Below, piece by piece: positions 40,427-50,234 of a stretch of DNA of 64,000 nucleotides. Source of the DNA: Fidelibacterota bacterium MT.SAG.3. Lineage in GTDB: Bacteria > Fidelibacterota > SORT01. The notes under the pieces were generated by a model. The model saw only the letters and a program-made list of their open reading frames with translations, had not been told where the DNA came from and made no database searches. The number at the start of each line of letters is the position of its first letter. The stretch's first letter is position 1. The translations under genes were made by a program, and so were the position numbers. Location: contig SORT01000004.1 in NCBI GenBank assembly GCA_004402895.1, forward strand, positions 1-64,000. Direction: 5' to 3'.

Positions 40427-41261
40427 TGTTAAAAAACCTGATGATACTTGAAACTCTCGACTTCATCTTGCTCCTCTCAACGATCATATCCGCGAAACCT
40501 TTTTCAATTAGAAATTCAGCTCGCTGAAATCCTTCGGGCAGGTCCTGTCCTATCGTTTGCTTGATGACTCTCGGACCGGCAAATCCCACAAGCGCTCCCG
40601 GTTCAGCTATGATGATATCGCCAAGCATACCAAAACTTGCGGTCACGCCCCCGGTAGTAGGATCGGTCAGTATGGATATAAATAATGGTCCCTTTTCCGA
40701 GATCAGACTCAGTTTGGCGCTTGTTTTCGCCATTTGCATAAGTGAAAGAATTCCCTCCTGCATTCTTGCGCCACCCGAACTGCAAACAATAATAATAGGG
40801 CAATTATTTTCGCGAGCCATGTCAATACCCCTCGCAACTTTTTCTCCCACCGCAGAACCCATGCTGCCGCCTATAAATCCAAAATCCATCGCTCCCAATA
40901 CCACCGGAAAGCCGTCAATAGTTGCCTGTCCTATTCTACAGGCATCCTTGAGACCCGTACGTTTTTTTGCTTCCTTTAGTTGCTCAGAATATTTTTTGGA
41001 AGTCTTGAATCCTAATGGATCAACAGACATTAAATTGGGCGATATCTCCCGATAACTGTTTTCATCGGCTAAGATCGGTATATATAATTTACTTCCCATC
41101 CGAAAATGATGCCCGCATTTCGGACAGACATGAAGAGCCTTTTCAAGTTCCTTCCGGAACAGTATCTCTCCGCATCCTTTACATTTCGTCCATAGATTAT
41201 CAGGCATATCCCTTTTCTGGGATGTCCGTAAACCCTTCTGTACCCTCTTGAACCAGTTCAA
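40419..41261 (-). CDS. accD: acetyl-CoA carboxylase carboxyltransferase subunit beta
   Basis: CKGCGEILFRKELEKALHVCPKCGHHFRM zinc domain; SSGGARMQEGILSLMQMAKTS. Confidence 0.97.
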   Translation of the reverse strand: MNWFKRVQKGLRTSQKRDMPDNLWTKCKGCGEILFRKELEKALHVCPKCGHHFRMGSKLYIPILADENSYREISPNLMSVDPLGFKTSKKYSEQLKEAKKRTGLKDACRIGQATIDGFPVVLGAMDFGFIGGSMGSAVGEKVARGIDMARENNCPIIIVCSSGGARMQEGILSLMQMAKTSAKLSLISEKGPLFISILTDPTTGGVTASFGMLGDIIIAEPGALVGFAGPRVIKQTIGQDLPEGFQRAEFLIEKGFADMIVERSKMKSRVSSIIRFFNND

Positions 41262-41270
41262 TTGAGTCCC

Positions 41271-41966
41271 TTAAATCATGACAGCATCACCGGACTGCTC
41301 CCTGTTCCATTTTTTAGCCTTAAATTCCATCTTATAATCGGGTTCCAGTTCCGCGCTGTTCGAGGTTTCACCTTTTGAGAACATCTTTTCGCCTAATCTG
41401 GCTATCCCCTCTGCAATAGGAGAATTCTCATCTCCATACAATTCATACATCTTCGACAAAGAATCAGATTCAGAGGTCGTGAATGTTTCTCCTATGAGAA
41501 CTGTGCGTCCGATAATTTCCTTATTTAAAAAATCTGATGAAATAATTTGATGAGGTTCTATTTCCATATATGTTTCTGAATTATACTCAAAAAGCGCTGT
41601 ATGATATTGTCCTTTTTTGGCTCGAACAATTGGTCTTATGAAAACTCCTCCCTCAGGGATATTATGGATAAGTCCGGAAAGCGTAGGTATAGCAACAATC
41701 GGAATAGTCGCCGCCGAGCATATTCCCTTTCCAAATGCCAACCCGATTCGTAACCCCGTCAAGGAGCCTGGACCGATCGAAACTCCGATCGCATCAAGTT
41801 GAGCAATATCCGTATCAGCGTCTTCGAGAACATTTTTCGTCATTTCAGCGAGTGGCGTCGAATGTCCAAATTCTACCTGTTCTCCCTTTGAAGCAAGTAT
41901 CAAGCCATTTTGAATCAAGGCTACACTGCAAATCGAGGTCGATGTTTCAATAGCCAACAGTTTCAA
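41271..41966 (-). CDS. tsaB: tRNA t6A biosynthesis protein TsaB
   Basis: MKLLAIETSTSICSVAL, GVSIGPGSLTGLRIG. Confidence 0.93.
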   Translation of the reverse strand: MKLLAIETSTSICSVALIQNGLILASKGEQVEFGHSTPLAEMTKNVLEDADTDIAQLDAIGVSIGPGSLTGLRIGLAFGKGICSAATIPIVAIPTLSGLIHNIPEGGVFIRPIVRAKKGQYHTALFEYNSETYMEIEPHQIISSDFLNKEIIGRTVLIGETFTTSESDSLSKMYELYGDENSPIAEGIARLGEKMFSKGETSNSAELEPDYKMEFKAKKWNREQSGDAVMI

Positions 41967-41967
41967 T

Positions 41968-42429
41968 CTAACTATCCCCAGCCGATACTATTCTTAGAAT
42001 TCGACCGGTCTCTCTATCTTCGTCATGCCGAAAATATATCCACATGGCGTCTTCCGGGATAATCTCTTTTACTTTGTCAGCCCACTCGATGATACAGACT
42101 CCATCTCCCATCATATAATCCTCTATTCCTATTGCAGCGGCATCCTCTGAACCTGAGAGCCTGTATGCGTCAAAATGATATATTTTGAAGTCGGCATCGT
42201 ACTCATTCGCGATTGTGAACGTTGGACTTATCACCGGATTTTTAACATCAAGTCCTTTGCATAGCCCCTTGGTAAAAACGGTTTTCCCCGCGCCTAACTC
42301 TCCCACAAGGGCTATCACTTCACCACCATTCAGCCGTGAAGCAAAGTTTTTCCCTTCGTTAAATGTCTCTTCAGCGCTCAGTGTAACAATTTCTGCCTCA
42401 CCGATAGCGGGTTGTGAAATGGACATCAA
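41968..42429 (-). CDS. tsaE: tRNA t6A biosynthesis ATPase TsaE
   Basis: ALVGELGAGKTVFTKGL, SPTFTIANEY, HFDAYRL, IEWADKV. Confidence 0.94.
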   Translation of the reverse strand: MMSISQPAIGEAEIVTLSAEETFNEGKNFASRLNGGEVIALVGELGAGKTVFTKGLCKGLDVKNPVISPTFTIANEYDADFKIYHFDAYRLSGSEDAAAIGIEDYMMGDGVCIIEWADKVKEIIPEDAMWIYFRHDEDRETGRILRIVSAGDS

Positions 42430-43994
42430 TACTTTGCCTTCAAGGTTAAAACGGGAAGGATCATCTCCTCCAATGATATGCCGCCATGCTGAAATGTGTT
42501 TTTATAAAGGTTTAAATATTTGTTGTAATTAGTCGGATATAAAAAGAAATGCTCATTTTTAGCAAAAATAAAATTGGTATTATTCGCAGAGGATGGCAAA
42601 TTCCAATCTTCGGGATTTTTCAATAAAAATGCGTCCTTATCATCGCACTTCAAACTTCTTCCGTATTTATACCTCAACCCTGTAGAGGTTGCCCTGTCGC
42701 CCAAAACCTGCGTGCCTTTCGTAACTCTTATACTCCCGTGATCGGTAGTCAGAATAATTGTTTTCCCCATTTCTGAAAGTTGTATGAGGACTTTGTAAAG
42801 CCACGAATTTTCAAACCATGAACGAGTCAAATTTCTGAACCCTGATTCGTCAGGCGCGATCTCTTTAAGCACATCTGATTCGGATCTCGTATGGGTAAGT
42901 ATATCAACAAAATTTACTACAAGAGTTATCAGAGGAACATTCCCATAAGTAGGAATTTGTTTCTCTATTTTTTTACCTTCGTTAATATTGAGAATTTTTG
43001 AATATTTTGCGGCGGGCTTCAGCTCAATTTTCAACCGTTCCAATTGATTATTCAGATAGATTTCTTCGTGTCGATTCATCGAATGTTCATCTTCCCATGC
43101 TTTTCGCCAAATATCCGGATACGCTTTCGACAATTCATTCGGAAATAGACCACTGAATATCGCGTTCCTTGAAAATGGTGTAGCTGTCGGAAGTATTGAA
43201 TAGGCATAATTTCGTGTTATGTTAAAATATTCATATAGAATATCCTCGATTGAATACCATTGATCCAATCTCATACAATCCACTACAACGAAGACAACTT
43301 CAGATTCTTCCTTTAGCAGAGGATATACAAATCTCGAGAAAATGTCCGTTGACAGTGTAGGACTCTCGTTTCTTGCGTCGGTCACCCAGGAAGCGTAATT
43401 GCGAGTAACAAATTTACCAAATTGTGTATTGCACTCTTTCCGCTGTTCCGATAACATCATTTCGAGACCGGAATCTTTATTTGAATCCAATTCCACTTCC
43501 ATTTCTGAAAGTTTGGTGTGTATGTCTATCCAGGTGTTTGCCGAAGGTTGATCGTTAAGCAGATCACTTATTTTATTGAACTCACTGACATGATCTCTGG
43601 ACATCCTGTCCGAAGATATTTGTTTTTTTTCTAATATCTTTTTGCAGGCTGACAATATTTGACTTGGATTGACCGGTTTTGTAAGATAATCAGATATCTT
43701 ACCTGCAATCGCTTCATCCATCAAGCTTTCTTCTTCATGTTTTGTGATCATTATAACAGGTAGACCGGGAGATATTTGTTTCAATTCTTCTAATGTGGAT
43801 AGACCGTCCCGACCACTCATCATTTGATCTAAAAGCACTAAATCGAAATCTTCCTCTTTGACATGCGAAATCGCATCTTCTCCATTGGTAACTCCGGTTA
43901 CTTTGTAACCTCGTTCTTCAAGGTACATAAGGTGCGGTTGAAGTAAATCAATCTCATCATCCGCCCATAAAATAGTGCCGCGTATCATACTCAA
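42426..43994 (-). CDS. porX: PorX-type response regulator with PglZ (alkaline phosphatase-fold) output domain
   Basis: Receiver ILWADDEIDLLQPHLMYLEERGY...LVLLDQMM..., PglZ-type VVVDCMRLDQWYSIEDIL, ILTTDHGSIRV. Confidence 0.9.
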   Translation of the reverse strand: MSMIRGTILWADDEIDLLQPHLMYLEERGYKVTGVTNGEDAISHVKEEDFDLVLLDQMMSGRDGLSTLEELKQISPGLPVIMITKHEEESLMDEAIAGKISDYLTKPVNPSQILSACKKILEKKQISSDRMSRDHVSEFNKISDLLNDQPSANTWIDIHTKLSEMEVELDSNKDSGLEMMLSEQRKECNTQFGKFVTRNYASWVTDARNESPTLSTDIFSRFVYPLLKEESEVVFVVVDCMRLDQWYSIEDILYEYFNITRNYAYSILPTATPFSRNAIFSGLFPNELSKAYPDIWRKAWEDEHSMNRHEEIYLNNQLERLKIELKPAAKYSKILNINEGKKIEKQIPTYGNVPLITLVVNFVDILTHTRSESDVLKEIAPDESGFRNLTRSWFENSWLYKVLIQLSEMGKTIILTTDHGSIRVTKGTQVLGDRATSTGLRYKYGRSLKCDDKDAFLLKNPEDWNLPSSANNTNFIFAKNEHFFLYPTNYNKYLNLYKNTFQHGGISLEEMILPVLTLKAKY

Positions 43995-44136
43995 ATTCTG
44001 CTCCGTTACTTTATTACTAAGCTTTTAAAAGTAAACAGATTACAATCAGCAGTCAACAAATTTCGAGCCTGCTGATTCGGTTATCTGATCATACGGTAGC
44101 TTTATTTTCTATAGGCAGAATTTCTTTAGTGAGAAA

Positions 44137-46473
44137 TTATTTGGTTGTCATGACAAACTCGCCTTGCCAATCATCCGGTGGCTGCGTTTGTTTGAAGAGT
44201 TCGCATCTTTTAACATAGGTAAGTGAGGGCCCATCTTCGGGAATAATCTCAAGGGCGTTATGGAATTTACCTAATGCCAAATCCCATTCTTTATCCCAAT
44301 AAAAATTTATTCCCTCTTCAAAAAACTTACTGGTTTTACTCATTTCAGGAGAAAGCTCTCCTTTCTTCGCAAGTAACTCATACACATCTATCGGGATAGC
44401 TTTACCTTTTACTACCAATTTGTCTAAAGGCCTGACCTCTATCTTATCCTTCGCCATCTGATATGTAGTAGCGCCGATCATGATCTTTGAGTTATACTGT
44501 TTATTCGCTCCTTCAAATCGTGATGCCTGATTGACCGCATCTCCCATAACTGTATACTGAAATCGTTGTGCCGACCCCATGTTGCCCGCGCTGACGTCAC
44601 CGGAGTTTATACCCATTCGTACATATATTTCCACGTCGAACTCGTCTTTGATCTCTCCTCTCAACACCTCGAGATTTGCCTGCTGGTCAACGGCGGAAAA
44701 ACAAGCCTTCCATGCATGATCGGGATCTTCCATAGGGACTCCAAAATCGCACATTATCGCATCACCCTCATATTTGTCCACATATCCGTCATAAGACATA
44801 AGAATTTCCGTCATGGGAGAGAGATATCTGTTTAAAACCACCGCAAGATTCTCGGCTGATAATCTCTCGCTTATTGAAGTAAAATCCGCTACATCGGAGA
44901 AAAACACCGTCGCCGACATCTTTTTACCTGAGAGACCGAACGCGTCAGGGTTATTCTGCAGATGTTCTAAAACTTTAGGGCTGACATAAGTGGAAAACAT
45001 ATTATTGATCTTTTTCTTTTCCCGTTGCTCTATTACGAATTGGTAAAGAATATTTCCGCCATATGTAATTAAAAGCCCCAGAAGTGGAGTTACTATAGGT
45101 ACCAATACAGAACTGCCGATGACGGGTATTCCTACCACCTGTGGATTATTCAGGGTGTTAAGAAAATTATCAGTTAACAATACGTTCATAATCTTTTTGA
45201 ATATCCATAGACTATCACCGAAAAACATACCGATACCGATGTCAGCATAAGCAACACCGATCAAAAACAGTACTATACCACCGAATACCGGACCTAACCA
45301 CATCAAAAATCCGAAAGATATGATACTCAGAATAATAAGCCATGTCAATTCATAGCCGAAACCAAGTTCCTCGATATAATTCTGATCGAGAATCGTCTGG
45401 ATGGCATGAGCATGTGTCTCCATTCCGGGCATAAGTTGAGGCACTCCAAGGAAGTTATAAAATGGTGTCTCCTTTAAATCGAGTTGTGTTTCAACCGCCA
45501 CGCCGATGATTACTATCTTGTCTTTGAACGGACTATCCTGCAACATACCTATAGATGCCATGAATCCGTCTTCGTAAAATAATTCCATCCAATCGTTGTC
45601 TTCCATCGGCTCTTTGAGTTCGAAATCCCCGTCATCCAGCACTCCTGAAACGGGATATCGATTAAACGTCCTCCAAGGTCCTAATGGCGGCGCAGGACCT
45701 GCATTTGAAGGAGGACCGTAAAAGTTTACCATAAATGTATTTGATCGGTGATAACTGGGTATATAAAGACCTCCGTAATCAAATCCCTTTTCTATAGGTA
45801 TCAATTTCTCGTCGTCGGGAATATCTAAATAATGCTTTATTGCTTTTATTGGCAATGATAAGTGAAGTACCGGATCACCGGATACCATTGAAAAGAGTAA
45901 CGCTTTTCTTGTTACTCCATCCCGGTCTTTTATCTCGCCTATCAGTCCTGTCTCCGCGCCGGCATCACGCAGAACCTGAATCGGATAATTAACATAATCA
46001 GGAGGAATTCGTGTCTTCTCTTGAACATATTTCGCAGCTAAAATAACGTCCACGCCCTGGCTTTTCGCGTATTTTATTGACTCCCCGAATAAAGAATCTC
46101 CAACAAATGATTTACTGTCTTCCGAATCAAATTCGATATCAAATACTATGACCGCTGCTCCTGCTCGGGTGAGGTTCCTAACAACTCTTCCCCAAACATC
46201 TCTCGGATAAGGCCAGGCGTACGGTATCAATCTCCATGATTCATCGTCGAGAGAAACTATTACAACGTCCAAACTGTCTTTTGAAATCGGTTCAGCTGCT
46301 GTTATGCCGCTTAATGGACCTCTGGTAAGGAACCTGAAATCGACAATACTCAATTCCGCAGGTTCAAGAGTTCCGTTAAGGCTTAATGCTAAAACGATAA
46401 AAAGTCCCACCACTGTAATAATGAGACCCACGAAGACTTTCCTTGCTTCAATTTTAGGTAATTCAAATTTCAT
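44137..46473 (-). CDS. CHASE2-domain class III adenylate/guanylate cyclase
   Basis: N-terminal CHASE2 (VVIVSLDDESWRLIPYAWPYPRDVWGRVV), three TMs, cyclase domain VFFSDVADFTSISERLSAE, YVDKYEGDAIMCDFGVP. Confidence 0.92.
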   Translation of the reverse strand: MKFELPKIEARKVFVGLIITVVGLFIVLALSLNGTLEPAELSIVDFRFLTRGPLSGITAAEPISKDSLDVVIVSLDDESWRLIPYAWPYPRDVWGRVVRNLTRAGAAVIVFDIEFDSEDSKSFVGDSLFGESIKYAKSQGVDVILAAKYVQEKTRIPPDYVNYPIQVLRDAGAETGLIGEIKDRDGVTRKALLFSMVSGDPVLHLSLPIKAIKHYLDIPDDEKLIPIEKGFDYGGLYIPSYHRSNTFMVNFYGPPSNAGPAPPLGPWRTFNRYPVSGVLDDGDFELKEPMEDNDWMELFYEDGFMASIGMLQDSPFKDKIVIIGVAVETQLDLKETPFYNFLGVPQLMPGMETHAHAIQTILDQNYIEELGFGYELTWLIILSIISFGFLMWLGPVFGGIVLFLIGVAYADIGIGMFFGDSLWIFKKIMNVLLTDNFLNTLNNPQVVGIPVIGSSVLVPIVTPLLGLLITYGGNILYQFVIEQREKKKINNMFSTYVSPKVLEHLQNNPDAFGLSGKKMSATVFFSDVADFTSISERLSAENLAVVLNRYLSPMTEILMSYDGYVDKYEGDAIMCDFGVPMEDPDHAWKACFSAVDQQANLEVLRGEIKDEFDVEIYVRMGINSGDVSAGNMGSAQRFQYTVMGDAVNQASRFEGANKQYNSKIMIGATTYQMAKDKIEVRPLDKLVVKGKAIPIDVYELLAKKGELSPEMSKTSKFFEEGINFYWDKEWDLALGKFHNALEIIPEDGPSLTYVKRCELFKQTQPPDDWQGEFVMTTK

Positions 46474-46558
46474 TGTTTACTTAAATTGTATGAAAATTCA
46501 TTAAACTTCCTTCAAAGTAGAGCACAGTAGCTTAAGGAATTGTTAAATTTACCTTCAA

Positions 46559-49393
46559 CTAAAACGAAATAGAGTATCTTGCCCTGACTATATAATCATT
46601 GAATGTCTTTTCCGGTTGAACGCGTTTTTTAAATTCAGCGCTCGCAAGAATCGATTGTTTTGGAGTTATATAATATCGTGCTCCACCGCCGAGCCTGGTT
46701 TCATTGAATTCTATTGTACCTGAAGTAGAAGTATATTTCAGATTACCGTTTATCTCGAGTTTATCAGCAAACATCAAATATTTTCCGCCTACCCCGAAGA
46801 AAGTGTAACCAAATTCGGACAGCTCCGATTTATTATTATTAGTCAAGAATTGTACCTGCGTTTTAAGCGGGAAATTATATTCAGTGTTCACTACTAATGC
46901 AATTGCTGCTGAAGTATTATTAGACGAGGAAAAGGAATTGTACTTACCATCTTCATTTTCATCTGTGAAATTTTCATTCGGATCCCTGCGGCCATTCAAA
47001 TTATCGTCTTCAAATTTTTCGTTCAGTCGCTCCTGTTCAAACTCGTCTTTCGACTCGGAATTTGATACATTCAGATTTAGTCTATGCTTTAAGCCGAGAG
47101 CCTCAACATCATATCCGATTGAAAATGTGGAAGTTACAGTAGCATTATTTAATCTCCTGTCTATATACCCGAGTAAGTCGTCTATTCTTGTTGTATCGAC
47201 ACTGTTGTCACGAATAATGTTGCGTACATTAAGACTTATCCGCGGCATATCACGACCGGGGTATAAAGAGATACCGCCGTCAAATGAAGTGGTTGTAGTA
47301 GTATTTTCTTTGTCTTCAGCCAGATTATTCTCCAATCGTTCAAACCGCAGACTGACTATAAATTTACTGTTAATCATCCTTATCCTGTCAGATATGTCAA
47401 ATCCCTTAATGTCTTTTCTGATGAACGGGTTTGCCAACGAATTATATTCACTTCCCACAAAGCGGTAATTAGCGCGAAGGAAGTTCTTAAAATAACTCAT
47501 TTTTAATCCGGCATTATACGTCAGAGAGTTTAAACCCCTCGGATCAAGCGGAATCATGGTTTGATTCAAGATAAAAATCTTTTCATAATCTCCCGGATCA
47601 ATCGGTATATCTCTGCCATCAATCTTTCCGTCAAAATCATCATCTAACAGTGTATCCAGATTATCCTTTGTAAAAGGACCTCCTGTTATATCCCTTGCGA
47701 GCAGACTGAATGCCGCCTCTCCTTCTAATATGATGCGATTGTTATCAATGCCATAGAACAGGTCGGTTCCTAACAGCATGTTATCCTTCGGTGCGTGTCC
47801 CAAAATTACTTCAATTTTCTCTCCATCGGGAGCATCAGAGGATAAATAATCGAATACCGCAGGCCTGCCACTCTGAAGATTTAAACCAACTCTGTCCGGT
47901 AGGTTGGTCGCTATTAGCGAATCATCTCTGGCTTGCGCGAATGTGAATCCCCATTGGAAACGCCTATTCGGACCGAAACTTGCTCTCATTGCCAGAAGAT
48001 TCCTACTAAAAGTCCCACCCCTAAAGACTTTTCCTACTCCATCCCAAACGCCATTGCCTTCTCCGGAGTCTCCGGTATTTTTAATTCCGTCTTTTCCGAA
48101 ATCATCGAATTTCTCATCACCATTCCAAACGCCATTACCATCTAAATCAGTAAACGGTTCTCCGAGGTCATATACTCCGTTGCCTTCTCCCAGATCCCCG
48201 GTTCCTGCTATACTATCAATTCCAAAATCATCGAATGCCTCAGCCTTATCCCAAACACGGTTGCCGTTCTCGTCAGTAAGCACCTCAGATTTCGGCATAA
48301 TATCAGCAGGTATCTCTCTCTCAAGTTCACCGTACACAGCATGCAGATTAAAGTATCCAAGATCGAGAATACCCTCAACTCCTCTAATTCTTTTTCCGTA
48401 AATTGTTAGCGGTGTTACGTTCGGATTAAGATCGCCGAAATTAACCGTTAAATATTTCGTATTAAGCCCGAACATAAATCGATTCTTCGGCTGCAAAAAT
48501 TCATTCTCTTTAGAGGTTAAATATGCCAAACCTTTATAATTTACAAAATCGTAATTCCCTCTGAACGAAAGACGAGACGTTGTCACATCATCGGTTACTC
48601 CCTGAATCTTGTCACCACGAGAATCGACAACCGCCTTACCGCTGATCTTAAACCTGCTTTCAGTTCTCACTTTGTCACTTACGACCGTAAAGTCCCATTG
48701 GAGTGGCACTAAAGGCTCCCCTGATAAATCTGATGCTTCGATAATTACCGTCTTTAATCCCGGATCGAGATCATCAGACGCATACGTTATCAACTCTTCT
48801 GAAATGATGCTGCTCCCCGTAATATTAATACCATTTAGATAAATTGCAATCGAGGACAGATCAATATCATCGTTATAAAACAATGATACCGCTATAAGAG
48901 TCTCTTCCACCTTTGTCCGCGAATTAGGTTCAGGACTTAATATTATCATGTTACTTCCCGCAACCGCACCCTGCATCTGCGCTGCCTCCTGAAGTTCAGC
49001 GGCTTTTACTATCAGCGTAGGAATGAATACAGGCTGGTCATACGGATTGTTTTCCGGATAGGCTAACTGTCCTCCACCTTGTAATTCCGCTATGATAAGA
49101 TATTCCAATCCTGCGTCCGTCACTTCACTTGCAGGAATGACAGCGGACCAGAATCCTGAGGATTCAAACATGCTGAATTCTTTGTACGACTGAGAACCCC
49201 TTTGTCTGTAAAGAACTTTCAGCTCCGTCACGGGTGCGGAAGAATTTTCAACTGACACGAAGATCTCAACCTCTTTTCCTATCTCCACTCCCGCAGGGGG
49301 AGAATGTATAATTCTTCCCTGAGCATAAAGAAGAGATGGTATTATCAGAATTAAAAACGTGGTAAATAGATGTCGTTTTGAAAATTGTGGCAT
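46559..49393 (-). CDS. large secreted/outer-membrane beta-barrel protein with Asp/Gly-rich Ca-binding-like repeats
   Basis: Signal peptide, N-terminal Ig-like region, D-G-N repeats, C-terminal ...ARYSISF beta-signal. Confidence 0.75.
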   Translation of the reverse strand: MPQFSKRHLFTTFLILIIPSLLYAQGRIIHSPPAGVEIGKEVEIFVSVENSSAPVTELKVLYRQRGSQSYKEFSMFESSGFWSAVIPASEVTDAGLEYLIIAELQGGGQLAYPENNPYDQPVFIPTLIVKAAELQEAAQMQGAVAGSNMIILSPEPNSRTKVEETLIAVSLFYNDDIDLSSIAIYLNGINITGSSIISEELITYASDDLDPGLKTVIIEASDLSGEPLVPLQWDFTVVSDKVRTESRFKISGKAVVDSRGDKIQGVTDDVTTSRLSFRGNYDFVNYKGLAYLTSKENEFLQPKNRFMFGLNTKYLTVNFGDLNPNVTPLTIYGKRIRGVEGILDLGYFNLHAVYGELEREIPADIMPKSEVLTDENGNRVWDKAEAFDDFGIDSIAGTGDLGEGNGVYDLGEPFTDLDGNGVWNGDEKFDDFGKDGIKNTGDSGEGNGVWDGVGKVFRGGTFSRNLLAMRASFGPNRRFQWGFTFAQARDDSLIATNLPDRVGLNLQSGRPAVFDYLSSDAPDGEKIEVILGHAPKDNMLLGTDLFYGIDNNRIILEGEAAFSLLARDITGGPFTKDNLDTLLDDDFDGKIDGRDIPIDPGDYEKIFILNQTMIPLDPRGLNSLTYNAGLKMSYFKNFLRANYRFVGSEYNSLANPFIRKDIKGFDISDRIRMINSKFIVSLRFERLENNLAEDKENTTTTTSFDGGISLYPGRDMPRISLNVRNIIRDNSVDTTRIDDLLGYIDRRLNNATVTSTFSIGYDVEALGLKHRLNLNVSNSESKDEFEQERLNEKFEDDNLNGRRDPNENFTDENEDGKYNSFSSSNNTSAAIALVVNTEYNFPLKTQVQFLTNNNKSELSEFGYTFFGVGGKYLMFADKLEINGNLKYTSTSGTIEFNETRLGGGARYYITPKQSILASAEFKKRVQPEKTFNDYIVRARYSISF
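48050..48270 (-). repeat. tandem repeat units encoding [F]DDFG.D.I..TGD.GEGNGV[YW]D
   Basis: FDDFGIDSIAGTGDLGEGNGVYDLGEPFTDLDGNGVWNGDEKFDDFGKDGIKNTGDSGEGNGVWDG within the CDS. Confidence 0.75.
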
Positions 49394-49484
49394 AGTGTCT
49401 CCCTACACTAATAAGTTTATCCGAAAACTCTATTGAAAGTCAAGATTTCCGGATAAACTTATAAATTATTTATTCTGTCCTAGC

Positions 49485-50234
49485 TCAATAATCGATTATG
49501 ATTTCTTTACTGTCTCCAGCCGGATTTTCCAAATTTATTATTATTCGGTTCCCTGCGCCATCATCGCCCGGATCTGCCGGAACTCCTCCTTGAGGCGTAG
49601 GCTGTACGTCTATTGTTCCATCGGGATTTGATGTTGCAGATTGACCGACTGTAACTGTTACAGTCTGACCGCTTTCATTGTTTGTTACTGTAACAGTACC
49701 CTCTGTTACGATAATTTGGTCACCCGCCGGTGTAGAAATAATCCAAAGAACAGTACCTTTTACCGACGCGACCGATGTTGGAGTGGTGATGGTAAATTCG
49801 CCGTTACGCTGGGGCGATATCTCTGCTTTCACTTTCCCGAATGCCATATGAATGCTCTTATTAAGACCTGTTCCTGACCTTACCGCCTTTATTTCTAATT
49901 CAGAATTTTCCCTTATCTTAAGAAGAGTTTTATCATCTATAAACATCAGGGCTATGTAACCGTCATCTTTTGTTCTAATCCAATCTCTATCGTTGATCTG
50001 CTTGCCCCGCTTAAGATTTGGAGTATAATCGCCACCGGGAACTTTTAATTCTGTTTTTCCTTTGACCTTGGCTGCCACTGCTATAGATCTTGTTCCCTGC
50101 GCAAAAACAGAGCTGCTAATCAAAAGGTTCAGTAACAGTAAATATAAAATATTCTTATAAATTGATCTCATTTTCTTCTCCTTGACGGTGTAAAATTTAT
50201 GGAATTTCAATTCGAATTGCTGTAACCTCACCAC
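49485..50234 (-). CDS. FecR-domain secreted protein
   Basis: Signal peptide then DWIRTKDDGYIALMFIDDKTLLKIRENSELEIKAV...TPTSVASVKGTVLWI; start probably at MRSIYKNIL near 50171. Confidence 0.88.
   Translation of the reverse strand: MVRLQQFELKFHKFYTVKEKKMRSIYKNILYLLLLNLLISSSVFAQGTRSIAVAAKVKGKTELKVPGGDYTPNLKRGKQINDRDWIRTKDDGYIALMFIDDKTLLKIRENSELEIKAVRSGTGLNKSIHMAFGKVKAEISPQRNGEFTITTPTSVASVKGTVLWIISTPAGDQIIVTEGTVTVTNNESGQTVTVTVGQSATSNPDGTIDVQPTPQGGVPADPGDDGAGNRIIINLENPAGDSKEIIIDY

Noticed and set aside
47904-48401. Plus-strand ORF of 165 aa with repeated PLPSP
   Set aside because: Antisense to the Asp/Gly repeat region of the barrel protein; open only because of the sense-strand codon composition.
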